DNA of 64,000 nt from JBEKIK01 sp963845975 (lineage in GTDB: Bacteria > Planctomycetota > Planctomycetia > Pirellulales > Thermoguttaceae). A program made the position numbers and the translations under genes. The DNA lies in the NCBI GenBank assembly GCA_963845975.1, contig CAWJUD010000001.1:1054001-1118000 (forward strand), read 5' to 3'. The notes below the pieces were generated by a model, which worked only from the letters and a program-made list of their open reading frames with translations, did no database searches and was not told the DNA's origin. This document shows positions 8,458 through 17,456 of this stretch, one piece after another. Within the stretch, counting starts at the first letter, position 1; every line of letters begins with the position of its first letter.

Positions 8458-9969
8458 TTATGTATGCTGTCCCCAATGGCCCTAAGATAAGCAACTAGTG
8501 TATCACAACACAGCGATAAAAATAGGCCTAGCCTGCCGATAAGAAGGGTGTCAACAATTCCTTTCAAATTGGCAAGGAGGCCTATCGTGTACAATATCGT
8601 CAAGGAGAATGAAGATCATCAAGTATTTTGTCATTCTATTCCGTTGGCCACTCTCAATAATCTCCTCACAGACCGGGAGATCGAGGCCATCTGTATCGAA
8701 CGTGGTCACAGGTGGCGAAGCCGAAAACTTCCGCCGGGCGTCACTGTTCGCTCGATGGTTTATCGCGGGCTGAGCCCCGATCAGTCCATTGCCGCATCGT
8801 TGATCTTTCTTGCCGCCGCGTTGCCCCCCGATATCGAAGTGCCAACGGACTCGGCATGGTGCCAAGCGCGGGATCGCATTCCTGAGGGTGCCTTTATGGA
8901 GTTGATTGTCCGCAAGGCTCATGTGATTCGCCGCCGCTTTGGTTGCTCTTATCGTTGTCATGGCCGCTGGGTCTTCGTGGTTGACGGATCATCTGTATCC
9001 ATGCCCGATGAACCGTCTCTGGTGAATGCCTTCGGATATGCCAACACCCGTCACGGTCCCGGCCGCTTTCCCGTGGCAAGGATCACCTTCATTGAACTTG
9101 CCGGCCTGGAAGTGATCTGGAACTATCGCCTTGACCAGTACACGTGCAACGAAGACCGCCAGTTCCACGATATGCGGCACACCCTGCCAAGCGGCTGCAT
9201 TTGCTTAATGGACCGCAAATTCTGCTCATTTTACAACTTGGCCAAGCTCCGCCAACGCCGTATCAGGGTCGTTACCCGCCTGCACCAGCGCCGCGATCCG
9301 CTCTTACTTATTAGTCGAGGCCGACCGATTGCCAAGGACGAGTGGATCGTGCCGTTGGACTTGGCCCCGCAAATACGTGGAAAGTATAACGATTCGTCGT
9401 TGCCGGGCAAACTGTGGGTGCGGCTGATCCGCGTGTCGTTTCAAAGAGGGGCCACTTGGCACACGCTTTGGCTCGTGACTACGCTTATGAATCCCGACGA
9501 GTATCCTCGCCAAGAGATAGTGGAACTCTATCGGCGGCGATGGGGCATAGAACCGCGAATTGGATCCTTGAAAACTACATTGCAGATGGACGTGCTTCGG
9601 GGGAAAAGCCCCGGCGCAGTGCGGCGAGAGGTGACATCTATCATCCTGGGGCACAATCTGGTCTGGGCCTTGATCCATGAGTCAGCGGAGAAAACCGGCA
9701 CGCCGGCCAAAAAGATCAGCTTTGCCGGGGCAGTAAAAGTGATGCTGGCTTTCTCGAACAGTCTCCATCAAGCCAGCCCGTTGATACGTCCGCAAGTGTA
9801 CGATAAAATGCTTCGCCAGATCGCTCGACAAACAAACCATCATCCCTTGGGACGCATAGAACCCCGGCTGGTTAAACGTGATCGCGTTCGATATGGAGCC
9901 CTCCGAGAACCCCGTTGGAAAGCTCGCCAAAAATGCTTATCTTAGGGCCATTGAGGACAGCATACATAA
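8458..9969 (+). mobile_element. IS4-family insertion sequence, 1512 bp
   Basis: The ends are 36-bp inverted repeats with one mismatch: left 8458-8493 begins 'ttatgtatgctgtcccc', right 9934-9969 is its complement with T for C at one position. One transposase gene fills the interior. Its stop codon lies inside the right repeat, a common economy in compact elements. I could not find a convincing target-site duplication in the flanking bases, so either the ends are shorter than drawn or the flanks have changed. The element looks structurally complete. Confidence 0.9.
8587..9945 (+). CDS. IS4-family transposase (DDE)
   Basis: Start taken as GTG 8587 because 'aaggagg' precedes it by six bases; an upstream in-frame GTG at 8548 has no such site. 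The product is 452 residues. The DDE triad is visible: Asp in 'FVVDGSSVSMPD' (about residue 133), Asp in 'CLMDRKFCS', and the C-terminal IS4 signature Y(2)R(3)E(6)K in 'YRRRWGIEPRIGSLK'. The frame is intact, so the protein is probably functional. It catalyses cut-and-paste transposition of the surrounding element. Confidence 0.93.
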   Translation: MYNIVKENEDHQVFCHSIPLATLNNLLTDREIEAICIERGHRWRSRKLPPGVTVRSMVYRGLSPDQSIAASLIFLAAALPPDIEVPTDSAWCQARDRIPEGAFMELIVRKAHVIRRRFGCSYRCHGRWVFVVDGSSVSMPDEPSLVNAFGYANTRHGPGRFPVARITFIELAGLEVIWNYRLDQYTCNEDRQFHDMRHTLPSGCICLMDRKFCSFYNLAKLRQRRIRVVTRLHQRRDPLLLISRGRPIAKDEWIVPLDLAPQIRGKYNDSSLPGKLWVRLIRVSFQRGATWHTLWLVTTLMNPDEYPRQEIVELYRRRWGIEPRIGSLKTTLQMDVLRGKSPGAVRREVTSIILGHNLVWALIHESAEKTGTPAKKISFAGAVKVMLAFSNSLHQASPLIRPQVYDKMLRQIARQTNHHPLGRIEPRLVKRDRVRYGALREPRWKARQKCLS

Positions 9970-10071
9970 TTATTGTTTTTCCATTCTTTTTGGTCCGGGC
10001 TTTTGACGCCTCAGGACACGGCCGAGCTTCTTTTCAGGAGAATTCCCCCTGAATTTCCCTACCCGGTTTTG

Positions 10072-10121
10072 AATTCATCCTTCATCCCTCATCCTTTAGA
10101 ACCGGGCAATAAATTGCCCGG
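10072..10121. repeat. Heptamer repeat followed by ccgggcaat palindrome
   Basis: Positions 10072-10098 carry tcatcct/tcatccc units (GGATGA in the sense of the gene ending at 10144). Positions 10102-10121 are a perfect 20-base palindrome 'ccgggcaataaattgcccgg'. Either could serve as a 3' end structure for the hydrolase-like gene. The rest of 9970-10143 shows nothing. Confidence 0.65.
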
Positions 10122-10143
10122 CCCTCTCATCATTCAACTTTTT

Positions 10144-11187
10144 TCACTGGTGCGGCAGTTTACGTTCTTTCCATAACCAGGTTTTCGCCGAATCGCTTTT
10201 TACCAGGCGGAGATTGAGAAAAGCGTTAATGATTTCCTCTACCTTGAGGTTTTTATCGGTAAGAAGATTGGCGCCTTGCAGCTTGGTTTCCAGGGGCCAA
10301 AAGAAGAGGGTTTGTTGATCGGACTTTTTTTCGGGATCGGGTTTGGGGCGTTCGCGTTCGAAGACAGAATTGACCCGTATCGCTTCGTTCAGCGCTTTAT
10401 TATCGCCCTTGCCCACCAGGATCAGCACGGAGATTTCGTTCCGTACCGCCGGATTTTGCACGGCATGGCGTATGGAAATCCCTTTGAAGGAGGTCTCCGG
10501 CGAGATCAACACCAGGGCTTTAACGAAGCGGCCGAGTTTTAAGGAGCCGTATTCAGGCCCGCCTTGATTGTAGCCCATGGCGTCGTACCAGGCGAACTCC
10601 ATGGCGATCGAGGCGCCCATTTCCGCTCCCGCCACGCAGAGTTTGTCCAAGTTCAGTTCGCCGGCATTGTTCTTTTCCCAGAGGAAATCCTTGACGGCTG
10701 TCATATCTTGGGTGACCATCGAGTTGAATTGGTTGGGGGCCAGTGTGGCTGCGTCCAGGGTCTCGTCCTTGCCGCGAGTGGTTTTCACCCGGGTGCTGTC
10801 GCCGTGACCGCGCAGATCGAGCGCCACCACCGCGTATCCTTTGGACTGAAGATTTGGGGCGAAATCCTTGGTAAAGTCCGTGCGATTGTGTTTCCACCCG
10901 TGCAATAACACCACCGGAATGGATTCCTTGCCTTTGCCGCCGCGATAGTAGGTCGCCGCCAATTGCACGTTATCGCCGGTTTGCAGGGTGATGTCTTCCG
11001 GCTTCGGCAATTCCGCTTCGGCGGTCTTGGCCGAAACGGCCGTTTTTTGCGCGAGCTTGTTGTCCTCGGCGGCAAAGAGCCTTAATGAAAAGGCGCCGCA
11101 TAAAAATAAAACGGCAAAGGACATTGCCACACGGAGTCTTTTCGAGTTGTTTGACTGCGGATCTGACGGCCTTATTGCAATACTCAT
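10144..11187 (-). CDS. Exported alpha/beta-hydrolase-fold protein lacking the nucleophile Ser
   Basis: 347 residues with a signal or anchor segment ('VAMSFAVLFLCGAFSLRLFA', about 20-39) and AAGGA nine bases before the ATG. The fold is shown by 'VVLLHGWKHNRTDF' (oxyanion HG motif), 'YAVVALDLRGHGDS' and a late 'VLILVGKGDNKALNEA'. The nucleophile elbow, normally G-x-S-x-G, reads 'VAGAEMGASIAMEFA' with Glu in place of Ser. As written it should lack ordinary esterase or lipase chemistry, and it may be a non-catalytic or altered-mechanism paralogue. The frame is intact and the surrounding residues are well formed, so the Glu is probably real. It is followed by a heptamer and a palindrome. Confidence 0.8.
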   Translation of the reverse strand: MSIAIRPSDPQSNNSKRLRVAMSFAVLFLCGAFSLRLFAAEDNKLAQKTAVSAKTAEAELPKPEDITLQTGDNVQLAATYYRGGKGKESIPVVLLHGWKHNRTDFTKDFAPNLQSKGYAVVALDLRGHGDSTRVKTTRGKDETLDAATLAPNQFNSMVTQDMTAVKDFLWEKNNAGELNLDKLCVAGAEMGASIAMEFAWYDAMGYNQGGPEYGSLKLGRFVKALVLISPETSFKGISIRHAVQNPAVRNEISVLILVGKGDNKALNEAIRVNSVFERERPKPDPEKKSDQQTLFFWPLETKLQGANLLTDKNLKVEEIINAFLNLRLVKSDSAKTWLWKERKLPHQ

Positions 11188-11446
11188 AACTTAATATCCT
11201 TGGCAAAAATGGAACGCTCCACGGCAAAGGATTTGTACTTCCCCCCTTTATGTTAAATACGCTATTCCGCGGAGTCAACGTTTCAACGGCTTGCTGAACG
11301 CGCTGTAACCACCCGCCATGGGCGGGGTGGGGGGGAGGAAAAAATCGATTATGCAGGACGCGGTTTACCGCCCCCATCGGTTCATGGGAATACTTCCGCG
11401 CGTAGAACGCGAACTTGATGACAACCTGCAAATCGCCGGAAATCCG

Positions 11447-12106
11447 CTATCTTAGGGCCGAATTGTCCTGGCCCAGATCGGCATAGGGATCGTGGCTGTA
11501 AAAATGCCGGGCGATTTGATCGGCCAGAACGCCGATGAACTCGCGGCGGAATTCCGTTTCCTGCACGTCGGAAGTCTGAATGAAAGTATTGGGCGGGTAT
11601 ACGGTCTGGGGTAAAATCTTTTCGAACACCACCTTGCCGCCGTCCTTGCAGTCGTAAACGCGAACTATCGCGTTGGCCTTGCCTTGATACAACGTTTGCG
11701 CTTGATAGATGCTGAACTTTTCCAGTTCCACGCCGACCACCACGTCGGCCTTTAACGCCTTGCCGACTTCGACATATTCTTCCCAAGTATTTTCGTCGCA
11801 CCACTTGTTCACCTTTTGGGCGTCGATGACCTTGATCTTCGGAACGCGTTCCTGTAGCAGCTTGCTCATTTGTTGGACAATGTCCCGGCCGGCGGTGGAA
11901 TTGGCGTAATTCAATCCGGCGGGGGGACGGCAGACCACCGCCACTTTTTTGCCTTTTAATCCCTTGTATTCGGGTTCCACGTCTTCGCCTTTGAACAGGT
12001 ACATCGCGGTTGCAATTGCACTGCGGCAGCCGCTGGAAGTTGATAAGGCCGCGACCGCGACTAACACGGCCGCCACGACCGCAAATCGAATAGAGGGACG
12101 ATCCAT
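11447..12106 (-). CDS. Conserved hypothetical lipoprotein
   Basis: 219 residues. The N-terminus is a lipoprotein signal: 'RFAVVAAVLVAVAALSTSSGC' ends in a lipobox with Cys27. GAGG lies seven bases before the ATG. The mature part ('KGLKGKKVAVVCRPPAGL', 'LQERVPKIKVIDAQKVNKW', 'ALKADVVVGVELEKFSIYQ') has the alternating pattern of small periplasmic domains that sense or assemble envelope components, but I cannot assign a family with certainty. Gap 11188-11446 upstream of the hydrolase gene carries only GC-rich palindromic DNA around 11310-11335. Probably attached to a membrane facing the periplasm. Confidence 0.7.
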   Translation of the reverse strand: MDRPSIRFAVVAAVLVAVAALSTSSGCRSAIATAMYLFKGEDVEPEYKGLKGKKVAVVCRPPAGLNYANSTAGRDIVQQMSKLLQERVPKIKVIDAQKVNKWCDENTWEEYVEVGKALKADVVVGVELEKFSIYQAQTLYQGKANAIVRVYDCKDGGKVVFEKILPQTVYPPNTFIQTSDVQETEFRREFIGVLADQIARHFYSHDPYADLGQDNSALR

Positions 12107-12139
12107 CGTACTACCTCAAAAGATTGAAATTGGTGGAAA

Positions 12140-12205
12140 TTTTTTATTTGCCAAAAAGGCGTGATCCTCGAATTTGGTGATTTTTTTATTTGCCAAAAAG
12201 GCGGA
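12140..12205. repeat. 43-base-spaced direct duplication of a gene 3' end
   Basis: 'ttttatttgccaaaaaggcg' occurs at about 12142-12161 and again at 12185-12204. The second copy is the last codons and stop of the DUF2752 gene ('FGK' stop); the first is a downstream duplicate. It is a small-scale parallel to the amplified ABC gene tail at 40001. Confidence 0.7.
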
Positions 12206-12629
12206 ATCCCCATTGGACGAGCATTATCGCTAAAATCACCGTCGATACGTATGCCACCGCGCTGCCGTTGGGCCTCCAGATGAGCCAACGGCCCCGGGCG
12301 GCGGAAATCATCAACCACGGCCAGGCGGCCATGGCCAGCAACGCCATCAGCACGCCGCCGGTATTTGCCTGCAAAGCCCTTATCAACTCTCCATGCATCA
12401 GATAGGCCCAGGCGGTAGTCATGCCGCATGTCGGACATGGGATGCCGAATAATACCAGAAATGAACAAGGCGGCAGGCCCAGTTGCTGGTGCGTTCCCAG
12501 TTGGAATGGGTTCGGTTTTAGCATTGCAGCCACTGCAAACAAAAAAACCAGACCCAACCCAATTGCGCCAAGCACCACCCTAAGCTGGCCGGAAATCTCC
12601 TGTCGTTCGTTCTGATAGTATTCTGCCAC
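12186..12629 (-). CDS. DUF2752 membrane protein
   Basis: 147 residues with three hydrophobic segments ('VVLGAIGLGLVFLFAVAAML', 'GVLMALLAMAAWPWLMISAA', 'AVAYVSTVILAIMLVQWGF'). Between the first two sits the family signature 'LFGIPCPTCGMTTAWAYLMH', with the CPxCGMTxA cysteines. Function is unknown; members are small inner-membrane proteins often encoded near secretion or envelope genes. The 3' end has been duplicated just downstream. It is co-directional with the lipoprotein gene about 80 bases downstream. Confidence 0.88.
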   Translation of the reverse strand: MAEYYQNERQEISGQLRVVLGAIGLGLVFLFAVAAMLKPNPFQLGTHQQLGLPPCSFLVLFGIPCPTCGMTTAWAYLMHGELIRALQANTGGVLMALLAMAAWPWLMISAARGRWLIWRPNGSAVAYVSTVILAIMLVQWGFRLFGK

Positions 12630-12790
12630 GCCTATACACGGTCATGTGGGGCCAAAGGATAGCCGGAAACCCGTTCACCCGCAATACGGATTCATCCAGT
12701 TTATCCAGAGGGAAAATCAACAGTTATTATGCGCAAACAGGGAAAACCAGAGAAGGGGGAAGGCGGGGGGAAAGATGGAATGAATAATAC

Positions 12791-12884
12791 TAAGTGCTTA
12801 TCCTAAAACCTGGAGCGCGGGCATCCTGCCCGCTTGATGCGGCCGGGACGGCCGTGCTCCGAATGTGTTTTAGGATGGGCTTTA
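12791..12884. repeat. MITE-like element A, main content of gap 12630-12954
   Basis: Termini 'taagtgcttatcctaaaac' (12791) and, inverted, 'gttttaggatgggcttta' (to 12884) enclose a GC-rich palindrome 'gcgggcatcctgcccgc' with 'ggccgggacggccg'. It has no coding capacity. Elements B (18394), C (24158) and, more loosely, D (25642) share the terminal theme with different cores. Nothing else is recognisable in the 326-base gap. Confidence 0.6.
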
Positions 12885-12954
12885 AATAATGAATAAAACG
12901 CCCTGCGGTTTTTCTGGAACTATGAATTTACCATCCATGGCCGCCAAATTTCGT

Positions 12955-14835
12955 TCAGCGAAAACCCTGGGGGGTCACTTTCGATGAGCCAAGTGTAAAA
13001 GAGTCGAGGGGATTTTGTTTTACGGAAGGCTTTTGCAAAAACTCGGGCAACACCACTTTATCGTAAAATGCATAAGTGGGTTGCTCACTTGCCTTGCGCA
13101 GAACGCCTTCGACATTTTCCCCTTGTCTCAGGTGGAAAATGTGTGGGATGTTCGTCCAGTTCGTTTCCCAGAGGGTTTTTCCCTGAAACACGATCTTAAG
13201 CTTGGTGAAATACTCTTGCACTTGGTAAGTGCCGGAGTGCATGTATGAGACCTCCTTTGACTTCGGCCCTTCGATGTAGGCGACGACGTCGACGTTCCCG
13301 GAATCTTTGATCGGGCACTTCATCTCGCGCAATTTTTTAGTCAGGGCCTCGGCCACGTCCTTTTTATGGTCGTCCGGGATCCCCGAAACGTCCAGTTTGA
13401 CGGGCGTTCCTTTGTGGAACACGAACAACTCGGGATGCTGGAGGGCTTTTTTAAGAAAGGATAAGGCCTCGGGATGGGGCACTTTTGCCGCTATCAGCAT
13501 GCCCGATTTATCGTCGCTGTCGGCGACAAAAAATGCCGTTCCCCCGACGGTGCAGACATGCTTGGCGCCTTGGTAATTCCATAGTTTGAGCTGATTCTCA
13601 AGTTCGATCAGGAACTGGTCGCTTGCCAGGATGAAGTCTTCATCGGGAAAATTGATGCTGCCTTTAATCATGAGGTCCTGCAAAGCGAAATCTTTTTCCA
13701 ATCGGCCCGAAGCCGTGTCCCACACGAGAATTCGGTTCATGGTAATACATCCGATTTTGCGCCCCGAGGGACTGAACGCCAGAGCGGGCCATTGGAGTGC
13801 ATCGGGCGTTTTTTGCGAAACTGCCACCTTTCGTTTTTCTATGTCGAACAGCCCCACTGTGTCGTCGCTGGCAAAGGCAATCCATTTCCGGTCCGGACTT
13901 AAGGCCGGAATCGAATCATTGCTAAGTTGAAAATGGCAAATTAGCTGCAAGGCGGGAAAATTCCAGATCGCCACTTTACCCCCGCAACTGCACGTCGCCA
14001 GGGTCTTGGAGTCGATGAATTCGGCCCAGGTTACATCCTTTTCGCTGTCGTTTTCCTCATCATATGGCGTCCAGATAAGGGAGCGGACCACTTTTTTGCC
14101 GTCGAGCACCCATATTTCGAGCCGATCCTGGTTGCCGAATCCAAAATCGTTGCGCCGCATTAGAATTTGCCGCCCGTCATCGTGCAGGGCGATCGGCGCC
14201 ATCTGCCCCTGCTCCGATCCCGATGCCGTGATGCGGCCGCCCTGCAGATCGCAAAGGATGAGGCGTATCGCGCCGTGATTTGAGTTTCCCCTCCTATCCA
14301 GCACATAACCCACAACTGCCGCCTTGGCGTCTCGGCTGACGGCCACTCCGCTCAATTTTTCGAAAAAATCCTTTTTGTGCGGGAGCGGCACCGATCGCGG
14401 ACGATAATCGGAACCGGAAACGTCGGGCGGCCTGATTTGCCATTCCGAATCGGAGGCTTGCAGGGGAATAAGTCGCGATTGCGACCAATCCACGCTCACC
14501 ACCCGCGGAACGTTGCTTGACGACTCGCCCTCCGGGCCGGCCGATTCGAATGGATTACCTTCGATTACCTGAAAGGGATTCTCAGAATTCTGTTTGGCGA
14601 CGTACTCTTGATCCGCTTTGCCGAGCTTTTCCAAGGCAATAGTAAATTTCTCGCCGTTTTCGCGGATGAGCGTCGCTTTGCCGCCTTCGACCGAATCGAA
14701 CTTCGCACGTACCTTGAATTTGCCCGTCGAGTCGGTCCATGTGCGAAAGTCATCCGCCTGGACTTGTGATATGCTTGCGAGACTTGGAAAAACAAGGAAG
14801 ATCAAACAAGTCAGCGGCCGCGAGATGCACGACAT
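12955..14835 (-). CDS. Secreted SHD1 + WD40-like repeat protein
   Basis: 626 residues. A signal peptide ('LTCLIFLVFPSLASISQVQA', about 8-27) precedes an SHD1 domain ('FRTWTDSTGKFKVRAKFDSV', 'TIALEKLGKADQEYVAKQN', about 30-85), a module very common in planctomycete exported proteins. Residues 170-460 contain WD40-like blades, for example 'WAEFIDSKTLATCSCGGKVA', 'WIAFASDDTVGLFDIEKRK' and 'GRKIGCITMNRILVWDTAS'. The remaining 150 residues form an unassigned C-terminal domain. It is probably a periplasmic scaffold or binding protein; no catalytic motif is seen. AGGAG precedes the ATG. Confidence 0.82.
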   Translation of the reverse strand: MSCISRPLTCLIFLVFPSLASISQVQADDFRTWTDSTGKFKVRAKFDSVEGGKATLIRENGEKFTIALEKLGKADQEYVAKQNSENPFQVIEGNPFESAGPEGESSSNVPRVVSVDWSQSRLIPLQASDSEWQIRPPDVSGSDYRPRSVPLPHKKDFFEKLSGVAVSRDAKAAVVGYVLDRRGNSNHGAIRLILCDLQGGRITASGSEQGQMAPIALHDDGRQILMRRNDFGFGNQDRLEIWVLDGKKVVRSLIWTPYDEENDSEKDVTWAEFIDSKTLATCSCGGKVAIWNFPALQLICHFQLSNDSIPALSPDRKWIAFASDDTVGLFDIEKRKVAVSQKTPDALQWPALAFSPSGRKIGCITMNRILVWDTASGRLEKDFALQDLMIKGSINFPDEDFILASDQFLIELENQLKLWNYQGAKHVCTVGGTAFFVADSDDKSGMLIAAKVPHPEALSFLKKALQHPELFVFHKGTPVKLDVSGIPDDHKKDVAEALTKKLREMKCPIKDSGNVDVVAYIEGPKSKEVSYMHSGTYQVQEYFTKLKIVFQGKTLWETNWTNIPHIFHLRQGENVEGVLRKASEQPTYAFYDKVVLPEFLQKPSVKQNPLDSFTLGSSKVTPQGFR

Positions 14836-14873
14836 TGCCTTTCTCCTGATAGATGGAGGGCGGGATACACGAT

Positions 14874-15692
14874 TTAAGTCGGATCCTGGTTTTTTGTCAA
14901 GCGTTCGGCCTCGGCCTCGTCGATGCTGATGCGGCGGATGGCGCTTGCCCGCCCGGTCTGCGGATCGACGTCCACAATCGAGCCTTGCAGGCGAACGTCT
15001 TTTGTGGCTACTTCGAAATGGGTCGGGCGGAATGTGCGGGCGGTTTCCATCACTCTGTCTATGCGGCGGCCGAGGATGCTTTCAAAGGGGCCGGTCATGC
15101 CCACGTCGCATTGAAAGGCCGTGCCGTTGGGAAGGATTTGCTCGTCGGCCGTGGCCACGTGAGTATGGGTGCCCAACACCGCGCTCACGCGCCCGTCGAG
15201 CAATCGGCCCATTAGTTGTTTGTCGCTGGTGGCCTCGGCGTGGAAGTCCAGCAGGATCACGCGGACGTCGGGCGGAAGAGAAGCCAGAATCCGCTCGGCG
15301 GCCTGAAAAGGGCAATCCACCGGCGGCATGAACACCCGGCCCAGCAAGGTGAACACGGCCACGTTTACTTGTTGCCGGGTGCGAAGGACGGCCATGTCCC
15401 GGCCGGGGGCGGAGGCAGGATAATTGGCCGGGCGCACGATCCTCCGCTCGGTTTGCAGGAGGGGAAATATCTCTTTGCGCCGATACACGTGATCGCCCAT
15501 TGTAATGCCGTCGATGCCGGCGGCAAGGAGTTCTTGATAGATTTCGGGAGTCAATCCGGACCCGCCCGCCGCGTTTTCCGCATTGGCCACGACCAGATCG
15601 AGCCCTTCGGCCGCGCGCAAAGGCCGAATCGCCTGCCGGCAGACGTGCCGGCCCGGTTTTCCCACGATGTCGCCGATAAAAAGGATTCGCAC
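14874..15692 (-). CDS. ymdB: YmdB-type metallophosphoesterase (TIGR00282)
   Basis: 272 residues starting 'MRILFIGDIVGKPGRHV', with the metal-ligand blocks of the family: Asp8 in FIGDIVG, 'VVANAENAAGGSGLT', 'GITMGDHVYRRKEI', 'ILLDFHAEATSDK' and 'VLGTHTHVATADEQ'. The family hydrolyses 2',3'-cyclic nucleotides and in Bacillus interacts with RNase Y. Here it lies directly downstream of rny on the same strand, which fits a shared RNA-turnover role. Length is typical (about 265) and the frame is intact. Confidence 0.92.
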   Translation of the reverse strand: MRILFIGDIVGKPGRHVCRQAIRPLRAAEGLDLVVANAENAAGGSGLTPEIYQELLAAGIDGITMGDHVYRRKEIFPLLQTERRIVRPANYPASAPGRDMAVLRTRQQVNVAVFTLLGRVFMPPVDCPFQAAERILASLPPDVRVILLDFHAEATSDKQLMGRLLDGRVSAVLGTHTHVATADEQILPNGTAFQCDVGMTGPFESILGRRIDRVMETARTFRPTHFEVATKDVRLQGSIVDVDPQTGRASAIRRISIDEAEAERLTKNQDPT

Positions 15693-15883
15693 GGTCAGTG
15701 GTCGGTGGTTAGTGGAAAGTGGTTAGTATGTTTAGCCGCGACCGGGCACCGACCAAGGGTCGGTCGGGGAGCGGGTTTCCGTTTAGCCGCAACCGGGCAC
15801 CTTTCAGTAATCAGTTTTCAGTAGACGGCGCGAAACCGCAAGCGGATTCTAAAGATAGTTCATCCTTCATCCCTCATCCTTCC
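15693..15883. repeat. Cluster of short repeats between rny and ymdB
   Basis: Contains ggtcagt/ggtcggt/ggttagt/ggaaagt/ggttagt heptamers (about 15693-15728), two P4-like pieces 'accgggcaccgaccaagg' and 'aaccgggcacc' (15739-15800), cagtaat/cagtttt heptamers (15804-15822), a 'gcgaaaccgcaagcgg' palindrome (15829-15846) and tcatcct/tcatccc heptamers (15859-15883) ending three bases from the rny stop. No gene is visible. Confidence 0.7.
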
Positions 15884-15885
15884 TC

Positions 15886-17456
15886 TTACTTGGCCATTTC
15901 CACGTGTCGGGTTTCGCGGAGCACGGTTACTTTAATCTCGCCGGGATAGGTGAGTTGTTGTTCAAAGGCTTGCACGATGTCGTGGCAGATTTTCGCGGCC
16001 GATTCGTCGGTGGTGTCCTTTGCGCTGACCAGGACCCGCAGTTCGCGTCCGGCCTGGATGGCATAGGCTTGTTCCACGCCGGAGAATTTTGTCGCGATCG
16101 ATTCCAGCTCTTCCATTCGCTTGACGTAGCGCTCCAGCGTTTCGCGGCGTGCGCCGGGCGCGAGGCGCTGCAGGCGTCGGCGGCTGCCACGAGCACGGTA
16201 TAAGGATTTTCGATCCTCAGATCGTCGTGGTGACAGAGGGCCGCGTGCACGACCTCGGGCGGTTCGCCGTAGCGTTTCAACAGGTCCCCGCCGATTTTGG
16301 GATGCCCGCCCTCGGCCTCGTGGTCTGCCGCCTTGCCGATGTCGTGCAGCAGGCCGCAGCGCCGGGCGAGTTTGCCGTCCAGTCCCATTTCCTCGGCCAA
16401 CATTCCGGCAATAAAGGCCACTTCCACGGAATGCCGCAATACGTTCTGGCTGTAACTGGTGCGGAAATGCAGCCGCCCGAGCAGGTTCACCAATCGCTCA
16501 TGCAGGCCTTGGATTTCGGTCTCCTGGCAGGCCTGCTCGCCGAGTTTTTGGATGTGTTTTTCCAGTTCGCGCTGGGTGGCCACTACGATTTCCTCGATCC
16601 GCGCCGGGTGGATGCGGCCGTCGGCGATGAGTTTTTCCAGCGACATGCGGGCGACTTCGCGGCGAATCATGTCGAAGGCGCTGACGATGACCACGCCCGG
16701 CGTATCGTCGATGATCACGTCCACGCCGGTGGCTTTTTCAAAGGAGCGGATGTTACGCCCTTCGCGGCCGATGATGCGGCCTTTCATTTCGTCGTTGGGA
16801 ATGCCCACGGTGCTGGTCGTGGTCTCGGCGGTGTGCACGGCGGCGTAGCGCTGAATGGCCGTCAGCAGGATCTCGCGCGACTTTTCCTCGCAGATTTCGC
16901 CCAGCATCTTCTCGTGGCGGAGGATCACCGCCCCGGTTTCCTGCTGCAGTTGCTGGTCCAGGATTTCCAGCAGTCGCTTGGTGGCTTCTTCCTGGTTCAA
17001 GCCGCTGAGTTCGTGCAGGGTTTGCCGCTGCAGGTCGAGCAGCTTGGTCAGTTCCTCCTTGCGGCGGTTGGCTTCCTGGATGCGTTCGGTCAGTTTGCGC
17101 TGGGTGCTTTCCACCATTTTTTCCTGTTTGCGCAATTGTTCGGCCTGTTCTTCCAGGGCGTCCTGGCGCTTATCGAGCAGGCGTTCGCGCTCGTGAAGCT
17201 CGCCCCGCAGGCGGCGGAGTTCTTTTTCGCTTTCGGCCTGTTGCTGCAAGGCCAGTTCCTTGATTTCCAACTCGGCCTCGCGGCGGAAATTTTCCACGTC
17301 TTGCTTGGCTTTGCGGACGATCTCCCGGGCTTCCGATTCGGCGTCTCTGCGGCGGAGCCGATCTAAAAGACGGATTAGGAAAAAAGCCATCAAGAACACC
17401 GTGAGCGCACGAAAAGAACTATAAACACTAGTTGTATGGGTGTAATCATGGATCAA
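15886..17456 (-). CDS. rny: Ribonuclease Y, frame break near 16156
   Basis: Membrane-anchored endoribonuclease starting mRNA decay. Order: N-terminal hydrophobic segment ('ALTVFLMAFFLIRLLDRLR'), long coiled coil rich in Glu/Arg/Gln, KH domain with 'GRIIGREGRNIRSFEKATG', HD domain with 'LRHSVEVAFIAGMLAEEMG' and 'CGLLHDIGKAADHEAEGGH', C-terminal YmdA-like part. At plus 16155-16157 (ggg) the frame breaks inside 'DACSASRP'; one added base restores 'GARRETLERYVKRMEELES', running to the stop at 15886. The start is uncertain: TTG 17456 gives about 520 residues, the usual size. ATG 17390 would clip the membrane segment, and the frame remains open to 17606 without conserved sequence. ymdB follows on the same strand. 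Confidence 0.88.

Noticed and set aside
8460..9968. Target-site duplication for the IS4-family element
   Set aside because: Flanking bases (gaatag... and ttattg...) show no convincing direct repeat of 7-13 bases.
16149..17366. Plus-strand open frame of 405 codons
   Set aside because: It is the antisense of rny; its composition (Leu/Phe/Gln runs) is what coiled-coil codons give when read backwards.
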